7,507 nt of DNA from an uncultured Gluconobacter sp. (GCA_937880175.1 CALFLO010000115.1:1-7507); one strand, 5' to 3'; shown: positions 1-6,332, counted from the stretch's first letter. Numbers and translations are program-made. The notes: generated from the sequence alone by a model not told the origin.

Positions 1-1
1 A

Positions 2-1465
2 GCCGAAATGCTGGCGATCTGCCTGTCCCTGCGACAGGCGGGCGGAAAAATCCTGTACGATCCGGATGTGCTGGACAGATCGGCTGCGGAACCGGAAATC
101 TCTGCGGAACTGCGTGCCCGCAACGAAGCATGGCTGAAACGCCGCTTTGCAGGGATACTTTCAAGACAGCCGCTCTCAGGAACCAGCCTCATGCGTGCCC
201 GCTCCGCATGTGGAGCACCGGCCGTCCTCTTCCTGTGCGAGCGCTTGCCTCATGTGGTGCTGGGAACCCCCGTCCTGCGTCACCGCGACATGATGATCGG
301 GTTGAGAGAGCTGGGATATCAGGTGACCGTGTTCCCGCTGGATGGCAGCCTGCATGACTGCGTGGCCACAGCGCTCGATTTCCCGCCTGAAATCGAGTTG
401 ATGGATGACTGCGATCTGTCCGAACTTTCCGACTTTCTACAGGAGCGGACCGGCTGCTTCGACTACATCTGGATCGGCGGCATGAAAACCCTCCAGCGTG
501 TCGCACCGGTTCTGCAACAGTACCCTCAGTCCTTGCCCGGACTGGGACTGGTGGCGGATGTCCACGGCAGTCACGCCAGGGAAACCCATAACCGGCGCCG
601 TGTCGGAACCGTCAATGACCGTGAACTGCTGCTGGATGATCTGGAACAGGATACTGATCAGGTCTGGCTGACACAGGCGGTGGTGGTCGGAACGGAAGCC
701 GAAATGGCGGATCTGGAAGTTCTGGGACTGACAAATTTACGGGGGCTGGGCGCGCCGCCCCTCCCGACGACACTGCCGCCACCCTTTGGCGAGCGCTCAG
801 GCATCCTGCTTGTCCTGCCCGTTCTGGGCAGTGGTGATGCAGTGCATGATGGGCTTCACTGGTTCATTCATGAGGTCCTCGCAAGGCTGGACCGTGGGCT
901 GCCCCGTGATGCCACCATTCTCCTCGCAGGTCACAAGGCCGCAGGGGTCGATCTGTCCGCTTTCACAAGATACCGACGTCTGGAAGCCTTTCCGGAAGAA
1001 ACCGACCTTGCGGCCCTATACCGATCGCGCCGCATTCTCGTGGAACCCACGCGCGTCCTGCCTGCGATCCCGCGCGAAATTCTGGATGCGGCTGCGGCCG
1101 GGTTGCCCGCCGTGCTGTCTGAAACTGTCTGCGAGACACTGGGCTGGGAAGACGGAAAGGAGTGTCTGTCAGGAGGTTTCTGCAATCCGGAACGGTTCGC
1201 CCAGGCCGTGATCCGGCTGTATACGGACATGGATCTGTGGAATACGATAAGCCATGGCGCACAGACGCGGATTGAAGAGGACGCGTCCCGTTCCGGCTTT
1301 CATGATGGCCTCCGGGAGGTTCTCTCCATTGCGGCTGGAACAACGCCACTCATGGCCCCGACCGTAACGCCACGCGCGCTCAGGTTCTCCGAAACTGCCC
1401 AGAATCTCGCTCCTGCGCCGATCCGCCTGCTGCAACCCCGTCGGTTCACGGTCGACGGCGATTGA
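2..1465 (+). CDS. Two-domain glycosyltransferase (GT2 tail + GT4-like), 5' partial
   Basis: The reading frame is open from the left edge, and the first ATG at 8 is internal, so the start lies outside the window. The first ~50 residues resemble the end of a GT2 domain: a 'LSLRQAGGKILYDPDV' stretch like the 'LRLRQAGxxvlYxP' tail of family 2 enzymes. From about residue 71 (counting from the Met at 8) a second, GT4/GT-B-like domain begins with 'AVLFLCERLP', followed by 'HRDMMIGLRELGYQVTVFP'. A proline-rich linker (about 250-260) leads to a C-terminal half with 'DGLHWFIHEVLARL' and 'EILDAAAAGLPAVLSE', typical of GT4 nucleotide-sugar binding. The glutamate usually found just before the Ala-rich G-x-P loop is Asp360 here. 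The likely role is cytoplasmic sugar transfer for surface polysaccharide or LPS. Donor and acceptor cannot be told from sequence. The M20 gene follows after 46 nt on the same strand. Confidence 0.8.
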   Translation, partial: AEMLAICLSLRQAGGKILYDPDVLDRSAAEPEISAELRARNEAWLKRRFAGILSRQPLSGTSLMRARSACGAPAVLFLCERLPHVVLGTPVLRHRDMMIGLRELGYQVTVFPLDGSLHDCVATALDFPPEIELMDDCDLSELSDFLQERTGCFDYIWIGGMKTLQRVAPVLQQYPQSLPGLGLVADVHGSHARETHNRRRVGTVNDRELLLDDLEQDTDQVWLTQAVVVGTEAEMADLEVLGLTNLRGLGAPPLPTTLPPPFGERSGILLVLPVLGSGDAVHDGLHWFIHEVLARLDRGLPRDATILLAGHKAAGVDLSAFTRYRRLEAFPEETDLAALYRSRRILVEPTRVLPAIPREILDAAAAGLPAVLSETVCETLGWEDGKECLSGGFCNPERFAQAVIRLYTDMDLWNTISHGAQTRIEEDASRSGFHDGLREVLSIAAGTTPLMAPTVTPRALRFSETAQNLAPAPIRLLQPRRFTVDGD

Positions 1466-1498
1466 AAGATCGGCTCTTCCGTGGTGGTGTTGGCCATC

Positions 1499-1503
1499 AG
1501 GGA
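1499..1503 (+). promoter_or_regulatory. Ribosome binding site for the M20 peptidase
   Basis: AGGGA lies 8 nt before the ATG at 1512 and supports that start. A second ATG in frame at 1524 has a weaker GGA 7 nt upstream and could serve as an alternative. Confidence 0.45.
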
Positions 1504-1511
1504 CCCCGAAT

Positions 1512-2948
1512 ATGGAAAACAAGATGACTGCCAATTCCGAGAAACTCGATGCCGTTCTCCAGACTGTCGATACGCATCTGGACGCTTCGGTCTCACGCCT
1601 TTTCGAGCTTCTTCGCATTCCGAGCATTTCGACCCAGCCCGCACACGCCGCCGATTGCCGGAAGGCCGCCGAGTGGGTTCGACAGGAGCTCGAAAATCTG
1701 GGAATGACGGCAGATATCCGTGACGTTCACTGGGCAGCGCCGGGGCACCCGATGGTGGTCGGACATGAACGGGTGTCCGAAAGTACCGACGCCCGGCCCC
1801 ATGTCCTGTTCTATGGTCATTACGATGTGCAGCCGACGGACCCGGAAGCGCTCTGGAATGCGCCTCCCTTCGAACCACGGCTGGTCGAGAGTGCCTCGGG
1901 CCGCAAGGTGATCGTTGCACGCGGGGCGAGTGATGACAAAGGGCAGGTGATGACATTCCTTGAGGCCTGTCGCGCCTGGAGGGAGGTCACGGGTTCACTT
2001 CCGGTCAAAGTAAGCGTTCTTCTGGAAGGCGAAGAGGAATGCGGGGGTGCGAACCTGTTCCCGTTCCTCAAGGAAAATGCCGTCGAACTGAAGGCAGATG
2101 TGGCGCTTGTCTGTGATACGGGTATGGCGGATCGCAAAACGCCGGGCATCACGACATCCCTTCGCGGCATGATGGCCGAGGAAGTGCTCATCCAGTGCGC
2201 CAGCCATGATCTTCATTCCGGCCTGTATGGCAATGCCGCGGCCAATCCGATTGCCGTTCTCTGTCAGGCTCTGTCCACGCTTCGGAATGAAGACGGGGGC
2301 GTCACGCTGCCAGGCTTTTATGACGGCATCCAGGAACCAGATCCTGCCACGCGAGCGCAGTGGAGCAGGCTTTTCCCCGATGACCGCTCCCTGCTGGAAG
2401 AAGCCAGTCTCTCTGTCGCAGCAGGCGAGAAGTCCTACAGTGCAATCGAACAGACTTGGTGCCGCCCGAGCTGCGAAATCAACGGCATTTCCGGCGGGTA
2501 TGAAGGCGAGGGGTTCAAGACCGTTCTTCCCGCCAAAGCCATGGCCAAGGTCTCGTTCCGTCTGGTTCCCGGCCAGGACCCTGACCATATCCGCGAGGCT
2601 TTCCGCGCCCATATCCGCGCAGCCCTGCCTTCGGACGCCCATGTGACGTTCACGGCCCATGGCGGATCTCCGGGCTTCGAAGTTTCCCGTGACAGCCGTT
2701 TTCTGGCGCCTGCCCTCAAAGCCCTGAGCGATGAGTGGGGTGTGCCCGCTGCGACCGTCGGCTCCGGCGGATCCATCCCCGTTGCAGGTGAAGTCCGCGA
2801 TGCGCTGGGGCTGGATGCTCTCATGATCGGCTTTGCGCAGAATGACGACCGGATCCATTCTCCGAACGAACAGTACGGGCTGGATTCCTTTCACAAGGGC
2901 ATCCGCTCCTGGGTGCGCGTTCTTGCCGCACTGGCAGACGCGGGCTGA
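1512..2948 (+). CDS. M20 family metallopeptidase (dipeptidase)
   Basis: A 478-residue protein, full length for the M20 dipeptidase/carnosinase-like group, which cleaves short peptides with a di-zinc centre in the cytoplasm. Signature residues are in the expected order. 'YGHYDVQP' holds zinc ligand His103 and Asp105. 'GASDDKG' holds bridging Asp141. 'LEGEEECGG' holds the general base Glu175 and ligand Glu176. 'VCDTG' holds Asp202, and 'RIHSPNE' holds His449. The lid/dimerisation domain (about 215-385) includes 'SHDLHSGLYG', whose His235 matches the substrate-binding histidine of the family. There is no signal peptide. The start at 1512 has AGGGA 8 nt upstream; 1524 is a possible alternative. 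The stop is only 3 nt before the pdxA start, so co-transcription and perhaps translational coupling are likely. The exact substrate is unknown, and amino-acid or carbamoyl amidase activity cannot be excluded. Confidence 0.93.
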   Translation: MENKMTANSEKLDAVLQTVDTHLDASVSRLFELLRIPSISTQPAHAADCRKAAEWVRQELENLGMTADIRDVHWAAPGHPMVVGHERVSESTDARPHVLFYGHYDVQPTDPEALWNAPPFEPRLVESASGRKVIVARGASDDKGQVMTFLEACRAWREVTGSLPVKVSVLLEGEEECGGANLFPFLKENAVELKADVALVCDTGMADRKTPGITTSLRGMMAEEVLIQCASHDLHSGLYGNAAANPIAVLCQALSTLRNEDGGVTLPGFYDGIQEPDPATRAQWSRLFPDDRSLLEEASLSVAAGEKSYSAIEQTWCRPSCEINGISGGYEGEGFKTVLPAKAMAKVSFRLVPGQDPDHIREAFRAHIRAALPSDAHVTFTAHGGSPGFEVSRDSRFLAPALKALSDEWGVPAATVGSGGSIPVAGEVRDALGLDALMIGFAQNDDRIHSPNEQYGLDSFHKGIRSWVRVLAALADAG

Positions 2949-3044
2949 CCGATGACACGCCCGACGCCGCTTGCACTGACGCTGGGGGATCCGGCGGGGA
3001 TCGGGCCTCAGCTTGCTGTAGAGGCGTGGCGGACACTGGCATGC

Positions 3045-3049
3045 GGGGG
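3045..3049 (+). other. G5 run at the pdxA frameshift
   Basis: This five-G run lies at the point where the reading frame must move forward by one base to continue PdxA. Upstream of it the frame codes PdxA codons 1-32; directly after it the +1 frame codes the rest. The +1 frame is closed upstream by TAG at 3019, so the switch must fall between 3022 and 3072, and the G run is the natural place. Confidence 0.75.
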
Positions 3050-3935
3050 AAGGCGTATTCTTCTGGCTGGGTGATCCCCGGCTGGTTGAAGGCGCAGTGC
3101 CGGTCACCCGGATCGAAACACCGGAAGAGGCGGCGGCTGTCTTTGAGGACAGTCTGCCGGTTCTGCCGGTGACGTGTGACGTGGGTGTCATTCCCGGCCA
3201 GCCCGATCCCCGCAATGCCGCCGCGACGATCAGCAGCATCCGTCAGGCCGTTGAATTTGCTCTGGCGGGCCGGGCAGGTGGGGTCGTGACGAACCCGATT
3301 GCCAAGCATGTTCTGGCCGCAGCTGGTTTCCCTTACCCGGGTCATACGGAGTTTCTGGCAGCTCTTTGTAACATGCCGGGGGAAGAGATCATGATGCTGG
3401 CATCCCCCCGGCTCAGGGTCGTGCCGGTGACGGTTCATGTCTCGCTCCGGACTGCCTTGAATACGCTGACAACCGGTCGCATCGTGCAGGTAGCGGAGAT
3501 CGCCCATGCCGCGCTCAAACGTGACTTCGGGATCGTGGCGCCGCGTCTCGCGATAGCGGGTCTGAACCCTCATGCCGGTGAGCATGGTATGATGGGCGAC
3601 GAGGAAGTTACGACCATCCAGCCCGCCATCGACAGGCTGCGGGCGCAGGGGATCGACTGTCAAGGGCCGTTGCCGCCGGATACGATGTTCAGCGCCAAAG
3701 CCCGGCCCCATTATGATGTTGCCATCTGCATGTATCACGATCAGGCGCTCATCCCGCTGAAAACGCTGGATATGGAAGAGGGCGTGAACGTGACGCTGGG
3801 GCTGCCGATCATCCGCACCTCGCCAGATCATGGCACGGCTTTTGATATCGCAGGACCTGTAACGGAGACCTGCCGCGCCGATGTGTCCAGCCTTCTGGCT
3901 GCCATCCGGCTGGCGGGCGAAATGAGCGCTTATCG

Positions 3936-3942
3936 GGAAGGA
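3936..3942 (+). promoter_or_regulatory. Ribosome binding site for pdxJ
   Basis: GGAAGGA inside the last codons of pdxA sits 8 nt before the pdxJ ATG. It is a strong Shine-Dalgarno and means pdxJ can be translated even if pdxA translation ends early at the frameshift. Confidence 0.7.
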
Positions 3943-3950
3943 AAAAGATC

Positions 3951-4649
3951 ATGATCCGTCTTGGAGTGAACATCGATCACGTCGCCACGCTGCGCAACGC
4001 CAGAGGCGGCACGTTCCCGGATCCGGTGGTGGCGGCTGAACTGGCCATTGCCTCGGGCGCTGACGGGATCACGGCGCATCTGCGGGAAGATCGCCGTCAT
4101 ATCCGTGATGACGACATGCCGCGCCTCAGGGCGCTTTCCGTACCCCTGAATTTCGAGATGGCCGCGACGGACGAGATGGTCCGGATCGCCTGCGACCTTC
4201 GGCCCCATGCGTGCTGTCTGGTCCCGGAAAAGCGGCAGGAAGTCACAACCGAGGGTGGTCTGAATGTCGTGGGGCAGAGCGAGGCGCTGAAGCCAAAAAT
4301 CGCGCGACTGCGGGATGCCGGCATCCGGGTGTCACTCTTCATCGATCCCGATGCACGACAGATTGAGACGGCAGCGGCTTTGGGAGCGCCCGTTGTGGAG
4401 CTTCATACCGGAGCTTATGCCCTTGGCGGCGCGAATGAACTGGAACGTCTCCGGGCAGCTGCGGAAACGGTTGCGGCCTGTGGGCTTGAACTGCACGCCG
4501 GGCATGGTCTGACCTACGACAATGTCGGTCCGATTGCGGCCCTGACCGGCCTTGCCGAGCTGAATATCGGCCATTTCCTGATCGGGCAGGCCATTTTTGA
4601 TGGCCTGGGACCGAGCGTCCGGAAAATGAAGAGCCTCATCAACTCCTGA
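3951..4649 (+). CDS. pdxJ: Pyridoxine 5'-phosphate synthase PdxJ
   Basis: PdxJ condenses 1-deoxy-D-xylulose 5-phosphate with 3-amino-2-oxopropyl phosphate (from PdxA) to give pyridoxine 5'-phosphate in the cytoplasm. The 232-residue protein has the normal length for this TIM-barrel enzyme. The N-terminus 'LGVNIDHVATLRNARGG' matches E. coli almost exactly. 'TAHLREDRRH' carries His43, Arg45 and His50, 'LNFEMA' carries the catalytic-type Glu69, 'CCLVPEKRQEVTTEGGL' is the family block, and 'HAGHGLTYDNV' carries His185. 'LNIGHFLIGQAI' near the end is the phosphate-binding region. The ATG overlaps the pdxA stop (ATGA) and has a strong Shine-Dalgarno. No acpS follows, as it does in enterobacteria; the next gene is convergent and a hairpin lies after the stop. 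The gene is intact, in contrast to pdxA just upstream. Confidence 0.97.
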   Translation: MIRLGVNIDHVATLRNARGGTFPDPVVAAELAIASGADGITAHLREDRRHIRDDDMPRLRALSVPLNFEMAATDEMVRIACDLRPHACCLVPEKRQEVTTEGGLNVVGQSEALKPKIARLRDAGIRVSLFIDPDARQIETAAALGAPVVELHTGAYALGGANELERLRAAAETVAACGLELHAGHGLTYDNVGPIAALTGLAELNIGHFLIGQAIFDGLGPSVRKMKSLINS

Positions 4650-4681
4650 AAGGAAAAGGGCTGGATGCTGCCATCCCGCCC
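4648..4681 (-). terminator. Hairpin terminator between pdxJ and the lipoprotein gene
   Basis: GGGCTGGATG (4658-4667) pairs with CATCCCGCCC (4672-4681) around a 4-nt loop, leaving one mismatch in ten pairs. Read on the minus strand, the hairpin starts 11 nt after the lipoprotein stop and is followed by TTTTCCTTTC (4657 down to 4648), the layout of an intrinsic terminator. In the plus direction the hairpin also follows pdxJ, but the downstream sequence has only scattered T's, so termination that way would be weaker. Confidence 0.65.
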
Positions 4682-4692
4682 TGTCTGGTGAC

Positions 4693-5292
4693 TTACTTGA
4701 CCGGCTGAATGACCGGCTGGGTGTCGTCCTTCGTGAAGTTCGGAACATATTTCCCGGATTGGTCGGAATATGTCGCCGAACCGCTCTGGGCCGGGGTGCG
4801 AGGCGGATGGAAGCCGGAGACGGGACCGAACGGGCCGGCATTCACGCGACGCATCGTGGATTCACGCTGACGGGCACAACCACGGGTGATGATGGAGCAG
4901 ATACCGTCAGTGCCAATATACTCGTCGTCATTGCCGGTATAATGGACTTCAGAAACCCGGTCGTGGTCCATACGGACAAGCATGCGACATGCCGTACCAC
5001 CGCCGCCCAATGCGGACTGATAGATGCTGATGGCGGACTGGACGGGAATGAAACCTGAATCGGCAGGCATGGTCGGAAGTGCCATGGTTCCATCATACTG
5101 CCAGAGTTCGGTCGTATCGTTCAGTTTCTTCGTGCTGCCCGGAATGCCGGCACAGGCCTGAAGATCATAGCTGGTCATTCCGACCATTTCGAACTGGGCC
5201 TTGTGGGCGCTGCGGGAATCAAAATAACCACATCCCGACAGGGCGGCGGTAGCCGTCAGGGCAACGAACATGCGTGTAAAAACGGGGCGCAT
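4693..5292 (-). CDS. Predicted lipoprotein, function unknown
   Basis: A 199-residue protein with a clear lipoprotein signal: positive N-terminus (Arg2, Arg7), hydrophobic stretch 8-18, and lipobox Leu-Ser-Gly-Cys with Cys21 as the acylation site. The mature chain begins 'CGYFDSR', so it is probably periplasm-facing and, lacking Asp at +2, probably sorted to the outer membrane. Residues ~34-67 ('FEMVGMTSYDLQACAGIP' then 'WQYDG') resemble the small BamE/SmpA-like fold, in which a G-M-s-x-x-D-L helix precedes a strand pair; this is inference. Four further cysteines (47, 102, 132, 139) could form two disulfides. The C-terminus is Pro/Ser/Gln-rich and ends in a duplicated Gln-Pro-Val. The start at 5292 is preferred over ATGs at 5295 and 5310 because AAGGAG is 5 nt from it. 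It is divergent from the DUF3126-type gene. I recognise no specific function. Confidence 0.85.
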   Translation of the reverse strand: MRPVFTRMFVALTATAALSGCGYFDSRSAHKAQFEMVGMTSYDLQACAGIPGSTKKLNDTTELWQYDGTMALPTMPADSGFIPVQSAISIYQSALGGGGTACRMLVRMDHDRVSEVHYTGNDDEYIGTDGICSIITRGCARQRESTMRRVNAGPFGPVSGFHPPRTPAQSGSATYSDQSGKYVPNFTKDDTQPVIQPVK

Positions 5293-5480
5293 CATGTCTC
5301 CTTGGCGCATAAGGGGAATCAGACTGCAAACCCGGAACGATTCATGACGAACAGGTCACAATCACATGTGAAGTGCCCTGTTTCTACAACAGCATCCCTG
5401 ACGGGGATAGAGGAAGCGGGTTCCTTTGTGCCGGATGATGGGTTAGAGGGCATTTCCCTTGCATCACAGGAATGCCACCA
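5293..5480. promoter_or_regulatory. Divergent intergenic region with palindrome and small hairpins
   Basis: The 188 nt between the lipoprotein gene and the DUF3126-type gene must hold both promoters, but I find no convincing -35/-10 pair on either strand. It does contain a perfect 10-bp palindrome TCACATGTGA (5362-5371), which could be an operator. It also has two small inverted repeats toward the plus-strand gene: ATCCC/GGGAT (5394-5408) and AGAGGAA/TTCCTTT (5409-5427, with one G-T pair). Confidence 0.4.
5298..5303 (-). promoter_or_regulatory. Ribosome binding site deciding the lipoprotein start
   Basis: On the minus strand AAGGAG is followed by two adjacent ATG codons. The second (5292) has 5 nt of spacing and the first (5295) only 2 nt, and the upstream ATG at 5310 would place this motif inside the coding region. 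Confidence 0.65.
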
Positions 5481-5705
5481 ATGGCCGATATGACCCCATC
5501 AGAAGTGACACGCCTCCAGACCACGCTTCAGCGCCTGCTGGGCTCCCCGAAGCTGACGGTCAACAAGCCCAGCCGCAAGGGCATGAGCGTTGAACTGGCC
5601 GTTGCCGGAGAAGTCATCGGAACGGTTCATCGCGACGAAGATGAAGGCGAAATCTCATACGCCATTCACATCACGGTTCTGGAAGAAGACCTTCCGGCGG
5701 CCTGA
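5481..5705 (+). CDS. Small DUF3126-type protein
   Basis: A 74-residue protein matching, from memory of the family, the small alphaproteobacterial DUF3126 group: an N-terminal helix ('SEVTRLQTTLQRLLG'), a short 'LTVNKPSRKGMSVEL' segment, then 'VIGTVHRDEDEGEISYAIHI' and an acidic strand near the C-terminus. These proteins have no established function. There is no signal peptide, membrane segment or cysteine, so it is probably a soluble cytoplasmic protein. The start at 5481 is chosen because AGGA (5468-5471) is 9 nt upstream. The ATG at 5472 is too close to that motif, and the ATG at 5490 has only a weak site. The gene converges on the DUF2939-type gene with 4 nt between stop codons, and its stop lies in a hairpin arm. 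Confidence 0.8.
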   Translation: MADMTPSEVTRLQTTLQRLLGSPKLTVNKPSRKGMSVELAVAGEVIGTVHRDEDEGEISYAIHITVLEEDLPAA

Positions 5706-5718
5706 GACTTCAGGCCGC
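5697..5718. terminator. Perfect hairpin holding both convergent stop codons
   Basis: GCGGCCTGA (5697-5705) and TCAGGCCGC (5710-5718) are exact reverse complements around the loop GACT. The left arm ends in the TGA of the DUF3126-type gene; the right arm on the minus strand is also GCG-GCC-TGA, the end of the DUF2939-type gene. Neither side is followed by a real T-run, so this is at best a weak, bidirectional terminator. It may instead act as a 3'-end RNA stabiliser. Confidence 0.5.
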
Positions 5719-6231
5719 GTGCGCCGGGGCAGGCATTTCGAATCGCGTGATTTTCCAGCCCCAGTGCTCGAACTTCATATGCAGGACGAACGGTGTCTGT
5801 CCCGGCTGATCCAGGCTGGCTTCGAACTTTCCAGCGCTCACGAAATGGGCATGCATGGAATGCCACATCCCGAGCCAGCCTGACGTTGACGCGCTGTGCG
5901 GCATCACCTGATGAGCCGTCGTCATCAATGTCGCAGGCGTCAGATGCGTATCGATCGCGTTGGACACGACCTGTCCGGCAAAGGAACTTCCAAATCCAGG
6001 CAGATCGTCATCGGCAGGCGCGGCGGGAGTGAACTGCTCCTTGAGGCAGTGCGTCAGTGACGCCCAGTCGACATGAGGCGCCAGACGCGAGGGGTTGTTG
6101 CCGCTCATGGCCCGGTCGATATCCCACAGCGCGAGATAAGGTGAGACAGCGTAAGCTGCCAGAACGGCGCCTGCGCTGACACCAAGTCCCTGCCATGCGC
6201 GCGGCATGGCTCTGCGAAAACCGTTTTTCAT
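5710..6231 (-). CDS. DUF2939-type membrane-anchored protein
   Basis: A 173-residue protein with a basic N-terminus ('MKNGFRRAMPRAW'), one hydrophobic segment (about 15-35) that could be a membrane anchor or uncleaved signal, and then 'SPYLALWDIDRAMSGNNPSRLAPHVDWASL'. That last stretch is the hallmark of the DUF2939 family (Ser-Pro-Tyr, a short helix, then a 'HVDF/W' motif). The C-terminus 'HWGWKITRFEMP' also fits the family. The bulk of the protein is predicted to face the periplasm. Function is unknown. The start at 6231 is preferred because the hydrophobic segment then lies at the N-terminus, and a modest GAGAAG lies just upstream. The frame is open further up to an ATG at 6303, but the added 24 residues look non-coding. 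It is divergent from the MoeB-like gene. Confidence 0.8.
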   Translation of the reverse strand: MKNGFRRAMPRAWQGLGVSAGAVLAAYAVSPYLALWDIDRAMSGNNPSRLAPHVDWASLTHCLKEQFTPAAPADDDLPGFGSSFAGQVVSNAIDTHLTPATLMTTAHQVMPHSASTSGWLGMWHSMHAHFVSAGKFEASLDQPGQTPFVLHMKFEHWGWKITRFEMPAPAHAA

Positions 6232-6332
6232 GATGACTTCTCTGCTCGGGTCCTGCGAGACACCAGGACAGTGTTGGACGATAATCACGCTAACGTCTTT
6301 CAAGAGAGAAAGTCAGCAATTATCATCATTTC
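6232..6332. promoter_or_regulatory. Divergent promoter region, DUF2939-type / MoeB-like
   Basis: This 101-nt gap must carry promoters in both directions. On the plus strand a TATCAT (6321-6326) with TTTCAA (6298-6303) 17 nt upstream is a weak sigma-70-like match; it would place the transcript start at or next to the ATG at 6333. An inverted repeat GTCCTG-N8-CAGGAC (6250-6269) lies just upstream of the minus-strand gene. Neither site is proven. Confidence 0.35.

Larger units (their letters stand above)
2952..3954 (+). pseudogene. pdxA: 4-hydroxythreonine-4-phosphate dehydrogenase PdxA, frameshifted
   Basis: PdxA oxidises 4-phosphohydroxy-L-threonine with NAD(P)+; the product then condenses in the PdxJ step of vitamin B6 synthesis. 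From ATG 2952 the N-terminus reads 'LALTLGDPAGIGPQLAVEAW', the family's opening motif. That frame stops at TGA 3072-3074 after 40 codons. The following frame (+1) continues the protein to the TGA at 3952-3954. Removing one G from the GGGGG at 3045-3049 joins them into a normal 333-residue protein reading 'TLACGEGVFFWLGDP' across the join. Corrected numbering gives His131 in 'PGHTEF' and metal ligands His162, His207 ('LNPHAGE') and His262 ('MYHDQA'), each 4 less than the E. coli ligands 166/211/266. A GTG at 3097 could start a 285-residue product, but it would lack the conserved N-terminus. The stop overlaps pdxJ by ATGA. Since everything else is intact, this is a fresh mutation or a base-calling error. 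Confidence 0.9.

Noticed and set aside
1300..1956. Minus-strand open frame across the glycosyltransferase/M20 junction
   Set aside because: Arg/Pro/His-rich shadow of two real genes, with no recognisable motif.
3040..3074. Programmed ribosomal frameshifting as the explanation of the pdxA break
   Set aside because: PdxA is not known to use it. The shift needed is +1, and I see no stimulatory structure or rare codon/stop at the slip site. Kept only as an outside possibility.
1995..3239. Long minus-strand open frame (414 codons) opposite the M20 gene and the start of pdxA
   Set aside because: It is antisense to a protein with all M20 catalytic motifs, and its translation is Arg/Gly/Ala-rich with no recognisable domain, as expected for a GC-rich shadow frame.
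2821..3831. Minus-strand open frame (336 codons) opposite pdxA
   Set aside because: It is opposite clear PdxA coding sequence, with low-complexity His/Arg-rich translation and no domain or ribosome binding site.
3097..3954. GTG at 3097 as the true, unbroken start of pdxA
   Set aside because: It would drop the first 48 residues, including the conserved 'GDPAGIG' motif that is present in the adjacent frame, so a frameshift explains the data better.
4695..4720. Direct repeat TGACCGGCTG as a mobile-element or regulatory repeat
   Set aside because: It lies in the coding end of the lipoprotein gene and simply encodes the duplicated Gln-Pro-Val.
4759..5058. Plus-strand open frame inside the lipoprotein gene
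   Set aside because: Antisense shadow; no ribosome binding site and no domain.
5203..5493. Plus-strand open frame over the lipoprotein N-terminus and the divergent gap
   Set aside because: It overlaps the lipoprotein signal sequence antisense and ends inside the start of the DUF3126-type gene; the translation has no family features.
6285..6303. Minus-strand promoter for the DUF2939-type gene using TTGAAA and TTATCG
   Set aside because: The spacing between the hexamers is about 13 nt, too short for a normal sigma-70 promoter.
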